Numbered from the stretch's first letter, positions 42,515-54,645 are shown. The stretch: 64,000 nucleotides of DNA from Angiostrongylus vasorum (GCA_018806985.1 JADANN010000192.1:806001-870000), one strand, 5' to 3'. Numbers and translations: made by a program. Notes: generated by a model not told the origin, from the sequence alone.

Positions 42515-44830
42515 AGAATACTTTAGTTATTCGGTGTAAAAGGCTAAAGTATTAATGAAGATCAAAGTTTAAAATAGATGGTGGGTTAGGATGCTACGGT
42601 CATACTGAAAGGCTACTCACCGTGATGTAACGAGTGGGACTGGCCCACGCGTGGTTCACGTGGGGTCGCGAGCACGACACACCCCAGGGTCAAAATATCA
42701 TTTGAAATAGGGCGCCAGGTCACGTCTGATAGTGAGGCATTCGTCTTTCCGGTTCATCTTTGGGTTTTTGAAATTTATCCAAAACGCTTCAAGAGTTTTG
42801 CGCGTTGATGTTTTCGAGTCCTGCGCTAGGACCCGTACAGTCACTTCAAAATCATCGCCGTTGTGCTTTTTGTGCCCTATGCGTACCTAGAGGAGTGTTT
42901 TGACGAATTTTAACTTTCTCATCTAGATGTTCTTTATGTGGGCACAAAGTGGTCTACCCGTTTCCCCAATATATTCCTCACTGCATGCGTTACATGAGAT
43001 CAAGTATATTATACCTGAACTCATGCAGTCCCCTGTCTCTCCCGTTAGGACACATCATACAGTTTTTTGAGCTGCACAAACGATCATTGAGACGGTTGCG
43101 AACTAATTGACGGCGTAGGGTATTGGGTGGGATGTCAATAATCGTTACATAATTTTCAAGACCACTTCTTCTTAGGCATCTCTCAATGGCGTAACTTATT
43201 TCATTTGATATGAAGGGCAGCTTAAAAAGGGATCTTACTTACGTCCGGAACATTATTTTGCCTACGTTTTTGTCTAACCCCGAGTGGCTTCTACGTCGTA
43301 GCCATTGGAAATGACAATTTTTCGTGCCAGGTTTTGCGATTCCTACCTTTCCTCTTCTCCTGTGCACACATTTTTTAGCCGTACGGTACATGTTTTTGAT
43401 AAGTGCTTTTTTTCATGTGTGAAGGATGAGAGGAGAGGTAGTGAACTAGTATGTTCTTACTACTTGGCTTGCGATACCATTTTGTTATATAGCCACTTTC
43501 TGAGAGCTTTATTTGGATGTTTAAGAATGGAAGCCAGTTTTCGGTTGGTTTTTTCTCGTGTAAATTTTATATACTCTGACTGTCGGTTTAACAATTCAAA
43601 GCACTCATTCATCTGTTCTTGTGTGGAACAGACGATGAAGCAGTCGTCTATGTATCGACAGTAGAGTAAGGGTCGGTGGTCGAGAACTGGAGCTTCCACC
43701 TTAGACATGAAAGCGATGGCAAGGCTTGATGCTAAACGCTGTCCCATGGCCAACCCTCTAATTTGTGCAATATATTTTCCACACCACCTGAAGACTGAAC
43801 AACTAAGACACTATTTTTAGAGAGTCATTAGTTGCGCAGTCGACAAGCTCTACACTTTTTATTTTCTTTTCGTGCTCTACCAGCAACTCGAGAATGGCTT
43901 GCATTGCGGAGTCATTCGACACGTTGGTATAAAGTGAAGTAAAATCGAATGACTCCATTACATGCTTGCAGTTTGGCTGCGCGCACCGTAGGTGGTCTAG
44001 AAATATTTTGGTGTTAGGTAGATGGGTTGGAATGAATTTTAGCAACTGGGTCAGGATAAGGTTTAGGAACCACGTTATTCTATCCGTTCGCCCGCCCTAT
44101 ACGACTGATGATAGTCTAACTTTAAATGATGATGGGTTCGTTGATGTAATATTATCAGTTGAAGCAAGCTTATGTGTTTTAATAAGCAAGTAAAGGTCAG
44201 GGCAAATTGGATGTTCGTTTTTAAAGTCGAGAAATAATTGAAGGCTCTAAACCCTGTGGCCTTTGCCGTGTTGACCCATTCTTGATTTAATTTCCGATAT
44301 TGATTTCTATATTCCTTTTCAGAGGATGCTCGATAGAGAGAAACATCATTGAGATGCTCCTCTGTTATTCTAATATCCAACTGACTGGGAAGAACTACAA
44401 ATTCTCCACCTTCATCACTAATAGAAAGTCTAACAGATTTTGAATTCAAGAGCTCTTTAACCTGGCTCATACCACATTTTTGTTGGTGTGTGAGATTGGA
44501 GCTTATTTTTTCTTTTTTTGGTAGTGATTAAGTATGCGGAGAATTTCGTCGGAAAAATAAACAAAATGCAGAGTCAATATCGCTATTTGGTAGCTCTTGT
44601 TTGAAAAAGGTTCGGGCAAAAGGTATTGAAGTAGTTCCTCCCTTGGTACTACTTTACCTAACCTTTCTAGCCCAACCCTGTAACGTAGCTGATTTTGAAG
44701 TTCATGCAGACTACACGTGATCCTGCGCAGGACTGGTTTAGAAATGCGTTGACTAGGCGCGAAACTAGGACCCAATTCTAACAATGAACGCGCATTTTCC
44801 GTAAGCGTTATGCCTCCTAGCACAGTAACT
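42515..44830 (-). mobile_element. Penelope-like retroelement (RT plus GIY-YIG), frame-broken
   Basis: Minus-strand blocks in order: an N-terminal region 44823-44503; SVRLSISDEGGEFVVLPSQL (~44440-44390); KFIPTHLPNTKIFLDHL (~44040) and ESFDFTSLYTNVSND (~43950-43905); GLAMGQRLASSLAIAFMSKV (~43750-43690); the RT catalytic YIDD at 43654-43643 with CFIVCSTQEQ; CSSKNCMMCPNGR (~43075-43040); then GIY-YIG core YLISCNACSEEYIGETGR (~43010-42955) with RIKEHLDEK. The FDFTSLYTNV and YIDD blocks with a C-terminal GIY-YIG domain are diagnostic of Penelope-like elements. Five frames are needed to read it. It ends at ~42515, just short of where the 57.6 kb copy has its hammerhead motif. Confidence 0.9.
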
Positions 44831-44844
44831 CTGGATGTTTTTTT

Positions 44845-45747
44845 TGTTCCGTATGTATTTGTCCAAGTGGCTACGGAGGTACACTATGTGATCGACGAGT
44901 AAGCAATGTCACTGTTGATGAATGTAGGACTAACGAAAAAGTTGGAATCGTTCCAGCCCCCTGGATGTGGAGAGGACCTCGTCACCACAAATGAGAGAAA
45001 ATAGCTCGTATCTAGGCTCGGTTTTGGGGCTGGCCTCAGGGATGTGTTCAGTTTCTGCAATTATGTGATTACGGTGACTGAGCTTTTACTTAATTTACCA
45101 TTTGAGCTGGAAAATAACAGTATTCAGGAGCCCGAAGAAAAGAACATCGAGGTAGACGTTCTGTATATGTCTAGCCGTCATGACATGAATGGCTGCTCAA
45201 TAGGAGGAATAGAGATCAAAGCTCAAGGGGATCAAAAGCTGACAGGCTACCGGTATGAGTACGTTTTGGGAAATAACAGGGTTCCATTTAATTCTTGAAT
45301 GTTTTTATTTCAGTGTTTGCTCGAGGAGGGGCAGTGGAGGCCCCATTTTCTCCAAGTCTAATCGCTTGCCTATATTCCTGTTTAACAGGTTCGGCGTCAT
45401 GGAGACAACATTCACCTATCATTGATTTCTTGGAAAGCTTTTTATCTTTTCACTACTCTTCAGTGTTCTGATAGAGCCATGAAAACCAAATCATTTTCGA
45501 GTGACTAAAAATTGGAAAAAAAAATCATTGGAAGCTGAAGATTGCCTCTGACGGTGTTAAGGGAAAAAATGTACGTGGCCGATGAACACATGAGTTACAA
45601 TGCTAAATGATTCTCAGGTTTGGCTGCAACTTACCTTCTTTTTAAACAATGGAACTTTATGATATTTTGTGGCTGAGGCATGTGTGTACTTTCACGATAC
45701 TAGCTTAACGGCTGGGATGCTTTAGAATCTACAGCTTTCCTAAGATA
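44845..45747 (+). pseudogene. Astacin copy 6: EGF (partial) and CUB exons only, inverted duplicate of copy 3
   Basis: Starts inside the EGF exon (CSVCICPSGYGGTLCDRR, with the upstream Cys block missing). CUB blocks are CGEDLVTTNE, FGAGLRDVFSFCNYVI, EPEEKNIEVDVLYMSSRHD, IEIKAQGDQKLTGYRYE (to ~45260) and a last exon to ~45428. Within the CUB it keeps the frame that copy 3 has lost. No catalytic domain: the Penelope-like element occupies that position. Sequence to 45747 matches the copy 3 3' flank. Confidence 0.8.
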
Positions 45748-45822
45748 GAACTTCATGCACTGCCACAAGATTATGCGGAGAATAAAAGTTTGCTAGGCCG
45801 AGATAATTTACTACTTTGTTCC
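45748..45822. other. Duplication breakpoint flank
   Basis: Sequence after CTTTCCTAAGA no longer matches the 24.9 kb arm. A hammerhead unit begins at ~45822. Confidence 0.4.
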
Positions 45823-45948
45823 CAGGATCGATTTTCTATTAACCTCGGCATAGGAATATCAATGCGTCGTTTTCTCTCTCAGCAATGGCGACGTTGTTAA
45901 ACAGCATACATTTACTTCCATACAATAACACACGTACAACACAGTCGT

Positions 45949-45984
45949 AGGTGACGTTTCGGCAGTCTAGCCTTCTTCAGAGCC
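45949..45984 (-). ncRNA. Hammerhead-like motif, stem I degraded
   Basis: CUGAAGA, GGC/GCC stem II, GAAA and CGUC are present. The strand after the cleavage position is ACCU, not AGCU, so it mispairs with GGCU. Probably inactive. Confidence 0.45.
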
Positions 45985-46464
45985 TGGAAAACCATACTGA
46001 TATACAATTTACTAGGCCAAACGCTTCCATAACACATACAGAAAGATGTGAATCTAAATGGTAGTCACATGGTCAACAGCTTCACGAAAACCCATTGTTT
46101 TTTTACGTGCCTTCCACTGAGAAAGAGCCGCTGATCAGCGTCAGATATGGGTTCAAGACTGCACCTCCCCACATCAACGATCGATATGAAGGTACGGGGC
46201 GAGAACACGGGTGATCTCGGGGCATTCCTCCCTGCTTTTCACTGTAGGGTTTTTGGCATTTATGCTAAAAGTCTCAAGAAGCTTGCGCACTAGTGTTTTG
46301 GCATCTTGTGCGAGGACTGACTTTTATATCGAAATCGTCTCTGCTATGCTTTTGTGGTTTTTCGAGAAGCTGTTGACCATGTGACTGCCATTTAGATTCT
46401 CATCTTTCTGCATGTGTTATGGAAGTGTTTGGCCTAGTAAACTGTATATCAGTATAGCCTTCCA

Positions 46465-46500
46465 GGCTCTGAAGAAGGCGAGACTGCCGAAACGTCAGCT
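46465..46500 (+). ncRNA. Hammerhead-ribozyme-like motif
   Basis: GGCU 46465-46468, CUGAAGA 46469-46475, GGC/GCC stem with loop GAGACU, GAAA, then CGUC and AGCU to 46500. Confidence 0.6.
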
Positions 46501-46759
46501 AAGACTGTGTTGTACGTGTGTTATTGTATGGAAGTAAACGTATGCTGTTTAACAACCTCGCGACTGCTGAGAGAAAAAACGACGAATCTCAATCAATAGT
46601 TTATCGCTCGTGAATAGAATTGCACCTCTTGACAATAGTAACACATCTTATATAGAATCTATGTAGCCAGAATGTTCCTACCAAGAAATCATACAGCATA
46701 CATCTCCGATATAGATTTTATGATAATCACCTAAAATCATTTGTATCGAAGTTATAGAT

Positions 46760-47130
46760 TTTAGGTGCCTAGGCGTAGCCTAGTGATGAGGGCGCTGTTC
46801 ATTACGAGCCCAGTGCTGGTTGAATCCCACTCTTAATTCAGCAGGCCTACCGTCCTTTCTGGGTTGGCAAATCCGTATCCGACTTGTCTGGTATCAAATC
46901 CAAGAAGGAACGCCCCGCGGCGGCGATTCCAAGAGTCCGCAGAAAACCAACCGATCAGCACTCAACGAAATTCATTACGAAGACGGAAATTTTCAAACAG
47001 AACGGGAACATAAGTGCGAAAAGGTCGAAAACCTTGATGCATGATCAAAACGTGGAAAGAAATCGAATGGAAGAGGGTATAAGATCCGTAAATTAAATGT
47101 GAAGACGAGCAGTGTGAAATAAACAAAATT
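46760..47130 (+). repeat. SINE-C, tRNA-like head
   Basis: A-box-like GTAGCCTAGTGATGAGG at ~46776-46792 and B-box-like TGGTTGAATCCC at ~46818-46829. The body includes CAACGAAATTCATTACGAAG and the tail GTGAAATAAACAAAATTCC. It forms an inverted pair with 47480-47130. Confidence 0.65.
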
Positions 47131-47482
47131 CCATTTTTTATTCTACACGACCGGTCTTCAAATATAGAGTACGGATCTCAGCACTTCTTCCATTCGAGTC
47201 GTTTCCTCTTATCCTATTTGATCTTATTCGAGTCTATCATCCACCATTGTACCCGGTATTTTTGCCTGTAGGTTCAGCTTCTGTTTGAAAGTCTTGCCTT
47301 CGTAATGAATTTCGTTGTGTGTTGGTTGAGTCGATTTTCCGCGAGCTTGTGGGATACGCGTCCTAAAGAGAAAAAGTTTGATACCAGCTTACCAGCCTTG
47401 GTGAACTAGGAGTGGTGTCGAACCAGTGCGGTGTTCGGGATGAACAACATCACTATCACTGAGCCAACCACCCTCTATCATA
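47130..47482 (-). repeat. SINE-C, inverted partner
   Basis: On the minus strand: A-box-like TTGGCTCAGTGATAG, B-box-like TGGTTCGACACC, the same CAACGAAATTCATTACGAAG body block and tail. The two copies meet tail to tail at ~47130. Confidence 0.65.
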
Positions 47483-49575
47483 TGCGATAAATTCACATTT
47501 CATAGTTGCTTCAAAGATTTTCCATTACTAACATATAGATTAAATTTTTTATGACCAGTGTTAAGCAATCTAGATTGAAATAAGAAGGACAAAAAAATGC
47601 AAAAATAACAGAAAACTATTCGCTTGCAGATACCCCAGTATGCTTTACATCTGGAGTTATTTTTCAAGAGTTAACTCAACGTTTTTGCGTGATCGGTCAG
47701 AAAAAAACGCCCGCCCGCATACACCAGTACTTCTTCTTCCTACAAGAACTCTTCCTCTAAACGGCAGCATCAGGTCGTCGACGTGTTCCTTCTTGCCTAG
47801 TCTAAACACTGCCTTGCAACTCCTATAGAAGAATGCAATCAGCTCATCATCTACCATGAAAAGTTCGCCGAAATCGATAGGAGGATACGAACAGAATACT
47901 TTCTTCAACACAATATCAACAGGCATATCTTGTCATCAGTAATATCTCTATCATTGTCTGACAGAAAGCCCTGATTGTGTCCGTCTATCTGCGAGGAGCT
48001 GACCGAACAGTTCTAATTTCTCACACATTCGCATGACGTTACTAAAACTTCAGTTATTCAGCAATTGCTAGCCGAGTACAAAACGCTGTTAAAGAGAAAG
48101 CTGTTGTTGAATGGGAAAGGGAACAACAAACAATAAAAAGAAAAAAGATGAAAGCAGATGCCTTAGAAATAGAAGGAAAGCAACAAGAGAAGCGGATTAC
48201 TTGCTTGTGCATTTCGGTGTATGTATATGGATCTGTGCACGATGCAACATAAGGAAGGGAAAAAACAGCAGACCTTTGCATACAGTGGAGTCTAGAATCT
48301 TGTGGTCGACGTCACCTTCACACGTGCACCTCTATCTCGACTATTGGCCGATGTTGTGAATAGAACGGCCGACTACGCGGATATTTGCCTGTGCCACAAC
48401 TCTCGTATTTCAAAAAATTGAGTGATTAAACTCTTATGGACATCAATATTAATGCAACAGTAACGGGATGGAAGTATCAAGTAATGAGGATATAAAAGCA
48501 AATAAACAGTAGAACGGTCGATAAAGAAAGATGGTCGAAGGAAACTAACAGTTGGGAAGGCTAGCAATGGCAAGGAATATATTAGTGAAGTACTTAAACA
48601 ATACAGCTGAACATCAACAGTACCACACATCATTAGCTAAGAGGAATGTGGTCAGGAAGTGTCATGACAAGGACTTGACAGCAATCCAGCAATAAACCCA
48701 ATGGCAGTCCTTGAATACCGCTTGTGGAGTGGGCGGAGCAACCGAGCTGAAGAAGATCGAAGGTGGGCGAAATGTGGCCCAGCCTCGGTATGGATGGCAA
48801 GGTGCCAAAATGTCGCGAAACCGATGCGTATTGATCGGGGAGAACATATGCCAGCAGTTTCTTCTTAATATACGACAGATGACAATAGTAATCACAGAGT
48901 TAACGTAGACGACATATAACAACGGTAATCCCTTTTCCGAGTAACTGTGTGCGCGTGATAACGAATGCTACGTCCAGTTTTAGTTTTAACTCACAACGGA
49001 TTTGAGGGATATACCTCCAAACGTGGTGGGACGAGTGGATGATTTCGACCTGGAGTGCCCATTACTAGTTTAACAGTCTATGAATGTCTGCGAACTTTGG
49101 AAAATTCTTTTTGTCATACCTCATGTCTTTGTTCGACATGTAATCGAATTGATCAATGTGGCATGGCGCAAGCTGGAAAACTATATCGTGTCCTTTACAA
49201 AAACCACAATTTTGCACGTAGTTGCTTATCGGGCCTGCTACATTATGAAGTTTTCCGCGTTTCATTTATCCCTGAAGAAAGCGTCATGCATTCCATTTCA
49301 TAAAACATCGCTACAGGCGAGTGAAAGCAGATTTCATGCTGCGGTCCTCCCTCGCCAGTGCGCCTTCCACGAAAATTCCAATTCATGATCATGCAAAGAT
49401 ACATTCCTCAGTGGTCCTGTGGACAGAGTGGTGAGGAAGAGGCAGATATACAATACCCCGCAAAAGATTGCTCTGCTCTGGTGTGGAACAGACTGCACAA
49501 AGCACACAGCGAACAAAATTGCTGAAATAAAACGTATCCGCACAAGCAAACAAAACCCACCTACAAACACAGTGC
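47483..49575. other. About 2 kb without a recognised gene
   Basis: The best open frame is 47926-47657 (minus), which begins MPVDIVLKKVFCSYPPIDFG and contains HVDDLMLPFRGRV. I do not recognise it and see no second copy. The frames at 48373-48922 and 49080-49388 are likewise unsupported. Confidence 0.4.
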
Positions 49576-50560
49576 TTCACCTGTATCACCTGTAGTCCCG
49601 TTGATCGCCGAGTGACTCGAGCGGGAGTCAGTAAATCTTCCATTTTTCCCTATCGCGTGCAAGAGTAGCCTAGTGGGTTTTCCTCGCTCTAGGGATTCGT
49701 CGAACATCATATCTTTCTTCTACGCTTTTCGTGAAGAACTCTGACTATCGGGTCGGTGGTCTTCCCTGCAGTACGTTTGGCATTCCGAGGAATTCAGTTA
49801 CTAACGGCTCTTGTCCATCGGTTGTCATTCATACGCATTACGTGTCCGGCCCAACTTATCTTCGACTGTTTGGCGTACAGAATGGCATCTTTGACTTTTT
49901 GATCGTTGGCGCAGCTCGGAGCTTCGGATCCCTTCCCTTACTTGTGTGGAATGAGATACTCCTAGCATCGTCCTTTCGACTGCGCATTCGATAACGCTGA
50001 GTGATCTTTCATCCTACTTCTGACGCATATGTTAGGGCAGGAAGCACCGTTGAGTCGAAAAGGTGGGCCACAGAGTCGGGTGTTCCTTGTTCTCTTCACT
50101 ACATCCTCGATCCTCTTGGAAGCTCCCTAAGCCGCTCGTTTCCTTCCGCACAACTCTGGAGCTAAGTCCTTCAACATGTTGATTTCCCGACCTAGATAGA
50201 CATAACTGGAGCATTCTTAGATATTCGTTTCTTTGAGCCTGAATGGGGCATACGAAATCAGTCCGTTCTCATGAACATCGTTATTGTGAGATTTAGTCGA
50301 AGACCAATCTTTTCACAGGCTCTATTAAAGTCGGGAAGAATACGTTCCGCCTGGTTAATGTTTGATGCTATAAGGACGATGTCATCAGCAAGGCGAAGAT
50401 GGTGTGACTGCCGACCATCAATTTTCACTTCCATATTTTTTCCATTCTAATGTTCGCATGGGGTTGTCGAGGGTGGCGGTAAATAATTTTGGCGAGATCG
50501 TGTAGCATTGACTAACCCTCTTTTGAAGTGAATATTAATATCGTTGTCGAATGGTGATAT

Positions 50561-50800
50561 CTTCCCAGGATCGACTTTCTATTAACCTCGGGATTGGAAT
50601 TTGAATGCGTCGTTTTCTTGTTCAGCAATCGCGAGGTTGTTAAACAGCATACATTTTCTTCCATAGAAAAACACAATAGAATACAGCAGTAGCTGACGTT
50701 TCGGCAGTATCGCCTTCTTCAGAGCCGCTTTTTTTATGTGCCTTCCAATGAGGGAAGATTTGAACAGCTGATTATAGTCGCATAAGGTTGACGAATCAGC
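50561..50800 (-). mobile_element. Hammerhead unit inserted in RTE copy A
   Basis: Same insert and position as 39247-39488. Flanking repeats are TGGTGATAT (50552-50560) and TGGTGGTAT (50801-50809); one base has since changed. Confidence 0.8.
50691..50726 (-). ncRNA. Hammerhead-ribozyme-like motif
   Basis: Minus strand GGCU, CUGAAGA, extra A, GGC/GCC stem, GAAA, then CGUC and AGCU, identical in core to 39322-39357. Confidence 0.65.
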
Positions 50801-53229
50801 CTGGTGGTATTTTCGTTGTGAAGTTTTCGTACAGTTCACGAAGAATCTTTATGTACTGTGTAGGGACTCCTTGATTATCCAGGGCTTCCATGATTGCTCC
50901 CATCTCGATTGAGTCAAAGGCTTTCTTTAAATAGATGAAAGCGAGACAGAGCGGTCTTTTGTACTCTCGCGGTACTTCAGTGAGTCTTGTTATCACGTCG
51001 ATGTGGTCCATCGTAGTAAATCCTTTTTCAACCCTGCTTGCTCACATGGCTGTTCTTCGCCCACTGTTCTGTCAATCCTGTTTAGGATAACTGGAGTGAA
51101 AAGTTTGTAGACGACAGACAGCAAGCAGATTGGGCGATAATTGCCCCGATATCGTGTAGGTCATCCTTCTTGAGCAATGACACGGTTTTGCTGTTCTTCC
51201 ACTGAGTAGGGACCTTGCATTCGAACAGGTAACGTTTGAAAAGCCAAGCCAGTGTGTTCACGAGGACTGGCGGAATGTTCTTCAGGTGTTCTGATCTTAT
51301 TCTGTCCAGACCTGGTGCTTTTCGATTTTTCACCACCGAAAGGGCATGTCGGATTTCGGAAGGGAGAACCGGTGGTACAACATATCCATCCTCCTTCATT
51401 TCATATTACGAACGGTGGACGTGGCTATCGAAGAGATCTGAGTACTACTCGTGAATGATTTTTCTCCATTTCCTTGCTGGACGCTGTAACTGTTCCGTCT
51501 GGGCGTCGGAGTGCATTCATCTGGTCCTGTAATGGTGAAGGTTCGGTGAGCTTTGCGAATGCTTTTCCCAGCCTCTGCAGCTTCGACCATTACTGCTGCT
51601 CTTCTCTCCTTAAGATCTTCTTTCATCGCCTGTTCGCTTGGTTTTGCAAGCTCGAACATTAGTTCGTGGTTGCCTGGAGCTCGTGCGATTCCACGCTGGC
51701 GTGTAGGCTCGTGAGCTTGTGGAGACAGAATTCTCTTTGTGACCTTTGAACTCCCAGCTTTCATAGCGCTAACGTCAAGGTGTTGAATGAGCCAATTGTA
51801 TTCCTCATCGATGTTGTCGACAATGGCATCTTCCCAACAGCCGGCTAATAAATTGAACAAGTCCCAGTTCATGGTGGTTCTGGGAGTTCGGGTTTTTGAG
51901 TTCAGGGACTTTTTGTCTTTTCCGCGAAAAATAGAATCTTGCACGAAGGAGGCGATGGTCTGATCCTGTGTAGAATTTTGAGACAACAGCGGCATCGGTT
52001 GGGCAAAACCTTCTATTTACTATGATGTGGTCCATTTCGTTATGGTACTCTCCATTTGGGAGTCTCCCACGTCCAGCGTTAAGTGTGGGGCTGCTGGAAT
52101 TGCGAGTTACCATGAATGGTCTTGGTCGTCAGATAAACTCAGATAGCCGCTCACCCTGTTCGTTCCATTCTAATCCATGGGTCCCAAAGTGACGTTCTTC
52201 AGACGATCTTCTTGGTCCAATCTGGCGTTAAAATCTCCAATGATGACTTTAAAGAATGAATGGTCTTTTCTGTAGAACTTCTCCCAGTCTATACAGATCG
52301 CTTCGACTTGTTTTTCGTCAGAGTTTGATGTCGGCGCGTAAACGACGAAGATTGTCAAAGCCGGTATTGATCCACATCTTTTTAATCGAAAACGTCCGAT
52401 TTGGGTTGTTAGTTGTTCGAACGAATCGATGTTCATGGGCATATTCCTGTTGACGACAACACCGACGCCACCGACTCCTCTATTGTCGCATGTTCCGAGG
52501 AACAGTTCTTCTCCGGTGTCATAGACGGCGTTGAAAGGCTGGCGTCTTCTCTTCTCGGCCAGGTTGATGACGTCGTGCCTTATCCTTCTTGCTTGCATGA
52601 GCTAGTCTTCTATCGAGGACTCGGATGCAAGTGTACGTGCATTGTAGGTACAGATCGTCACCATAGTTCTTCGTGATCCAGGCAGCTTCCATTGGCTCTG
52701 AGATTTTAGCAGCCTCTTCGTACTCTTGGTACCCAACGCTGCGAAATTGGGGGCTCTTTCGGGGGTCAGGGGAATGAGGCTCGTTTCTTTGACTGCTTCT
52801 AGATTTTTGATGCCCACGTATAGCTTGCTGGGCTTTTGAAGGTGTGGGCTGGTTATACTGGCTCTTCCAGAGTGGACATGGAGCTTATTTGTTGGAGGCG
52901 ACTCCTTATCGCCTCCCATACACTTCCCTTTCACTTGATTGCAGGCTTTCGGCCCAATTGACTCGTAGGATATAATCCGCGTAAAGTTGAACGCACCGAC
53001 AATCGTTTGCCTGAATGCACCTCGTAAATACAGAAAGTATATGCGAAATCGGCGCAGCAAAAACAGGGAGCCCATCTCCTGGATCCACCTGCATCTCAGG
53101 GAAGCAAAGGTCGTTTCTGGTCCGCGATTAGCTCCCTATCCGCCACCTGGGGACGCGCCACGTAATCTTGCGAGTAACGGCTATCGGGTTCCCTCATATA
53201 AGGGAGATCCGTGGAACACACTGCTTAGC

Positions 53230-53760
53230 AGTCGTAACACACGTTCAAATACTACGCATTCCCCCCTCCCTTCACTTTTCGCTGGCACAAAAGATCGTTA
53301 TCGAAGACTTTGTTCTATGGACTGGACAGTAACAGCGTCGATCCGTCGAGCCCACCACCGGTTGCCAATAGGCGCACAGGTTTTCTGAATTTTGGCGCGT
53401 AGCAACCGCGTCGCCTCTCGAAGCCCATGTGGAGTTGATCTATCCCATCGCTTGCAGGAAATGGGAAGGAGTTACATAATGTATGCGGATGCGAATGAAA
53501 TTTCCCCGTAAGTCTTAATTAACTCAGTCAAAATGCCGTAGTTGTACATGCTCACAAATTGCTCTTCAGCAGTGACCACCTAGGACACAAACCATCGTTC
53601 CTTCCAGCAAAGAGATCAGCGTATACGACTGCTTCAAAAATTACGAGTTACGTCTCAACTAGTACCACACTCTTGCTACAAACGGAAGGTACTGTGAGAG
53701 CACCACTTTGTTACTAAGAGTAGTCGACAGTTTATTTCAAGAACAAAGTGGGATGCAGTG
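53230..53760. other. No recognised gene
   Basis: No family recognised between the RTE 5' end and the histone pseudogene 3' region. Other core histone genes were looked for and not seen. Confidence 0.4.
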
Positions 53761-53776
53761 ATGTTCTTCTAAGTGT

Positions 53777-53792
53777 GGCTCTAAAAATTGCC
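53777..53792 (-). terminator. Degenerate histone 3' stem-loop
   Basis: Minus strand GGCAATTTTTAGAGCC, about 45 bases after the H3 stop. The metazoan histone pre-mRNA stem-loop consensus is GGCTCTTTTCAGAGCC, so three bases differ. Its presence argues for a decayed cluster-type histone gene and against a poly(A) mRNA retrocopy. Confidence 0.65.
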
Positions 53793-53836
53793 GTTAGGGT
53801 TTAAATCAGGTGCGAGCTACCCTATGGGGCACTCGG

Positions 53837-54238
53837 TTAGGTTCGTTCTCCACGAATCCGGCCAATCAGATGGATATCCTTGAGCATGGTCCTGACCAGT
53901 TTGGCATGAAAAGCGCATAAGCTCGTGTCTTGGAATAGGCCAACCAGATAAGGCTCAGATGCTTCTTGTAGTGCGATCACAGATGAAGAATGGAATCCTA
54001 AGTTAGTCTTGAATTCTTGTACAATTTCTGGCACAAGACGCTGAAAACGTAGCTCATTGTTCGGCATACCAGATGTTTTGCACTAGCGACGAATCTGCTT
54101 CAGGGTGACAGTGCAAGGAGGAAACGATGACTCATCTTCACCCCATGGGCCGACTCTCAGGCCGCCATCGTCGCCGGTTGCTTGCGTGGCTCCTTCCCTC
54201 TGGTAAGTTGCAAACCGCCTGCTTAGATCGAGCTATGT
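53837..54238 (-). pseudogene. Histone H3 pseudogene
   Basis: The C-terminal ~72 residues read clearly on the minus strand: [54 protein letters not shown], then RIRGERT and TAA at ~53838. This is the H3 histone fold (alpha 1 end to alpha 3) with many substitutions. The N-terminal tail (54236-54070) is recognisable as ARSKQA and a later GKEPRKQPATMAA block, but it is out of frame and has stops. Length (~400 bases) fits an intronless replication-dependent H3 gene. Nucleosome function is not expected. Confidence 0.85.
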
Positions 54239-54364
54239 TAGAGCGATCAAATGGGGGCGAATCTTCCCCGCATCCTCCAATTCTTTAACACACCCACTAG
54301 AAGAGGAAAGAGACTATTTATTGGGTCTTTCATAAGTGGTAGTAGTAATTAGCGCCCTCTAGGA

Positions 54365-54645
54365 TTGTTAGGGCAGCGTGTGGTTGGAGTCGCCCTGTGA
54401 CACACACACGATCGATCTCCGCGCCGGTTACTCACCAAGCCTTCCATCCCCCCGGGGACGGCAAGTTGGTAGCAGACTTGTCTGGCAGGATAGCAGCACT
54501 GGCTCGATATATCAGAAGGCCACTGCGAGTCATTGTAAAGACCAGATATCCATTTAATAACCTCCAGCGGTGCTCAGTAAAGTGGAATTACATGGCACAT
54601 CCCTCAGGGATTGATCAACCCGAAAGCTTTAGCCTTTAGCTTTAT
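54365..54645 (+). repeat. SINE-A copy
   Basis: A-box-like GTGTGGTTGGAG and a decayed B box (ACGATCGATCTCC) at ~54378-54420. The body matches 1785-2075 to GGGATTGATCAACCCG. Confidence 0.7.

Larger units (their letters stand above)
45822..46595. mobile_element. Large fold-back with hammerhead units and a Penelope tail fragment
   Basis: Outer arms 45822-46060 and 46405-46595 are inverted copies (ends GGATCGATTTTCTATTAACCTC.. and ..GAAAAAACGACG). The centre holds a minus-oriented Penelope 3' fragment (46190-46380; TAAAAGTCTCAAGAAGCTTG.. block) and part of another end unit (TTTACGTGCCTTCC, 46110). Confidence 0.7.
49577..53222 (-). mobile_element. RTE family 1, copy A, near full length (~3.6 kb)
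   Basis: The 5' end is near 53222. The leader is 53094-52680. The endonuclease MVTICTYNARTLASESSIED starts near 52660, then a shift at ~52600, then [42 protein letters not shown] (~52240), MDHIIVNRRF and SDHRLL (~51950). RT blocks: KAPGLDRIRSEHLKNIPPVL (~51330), FIYLKKAFDSIEMGAIMEAL (~50945-50880) and a LADD version of FADD (~50395). The 3' end carries a duplicated CAGGTGATACAGGTG tail (~49578). A hammerhead unit sits at 50561-50800. Stops and shifts break the ORF. Confidence 0.9.

Noticed and set aside
47657..47926. 89-codon minus-strand frame with HVDDLMLPFRGRV
   Set aside because: Faintly recalls piggyBac-type DE..PFRGR motifs, but the surrounding transposase blocks are absent.
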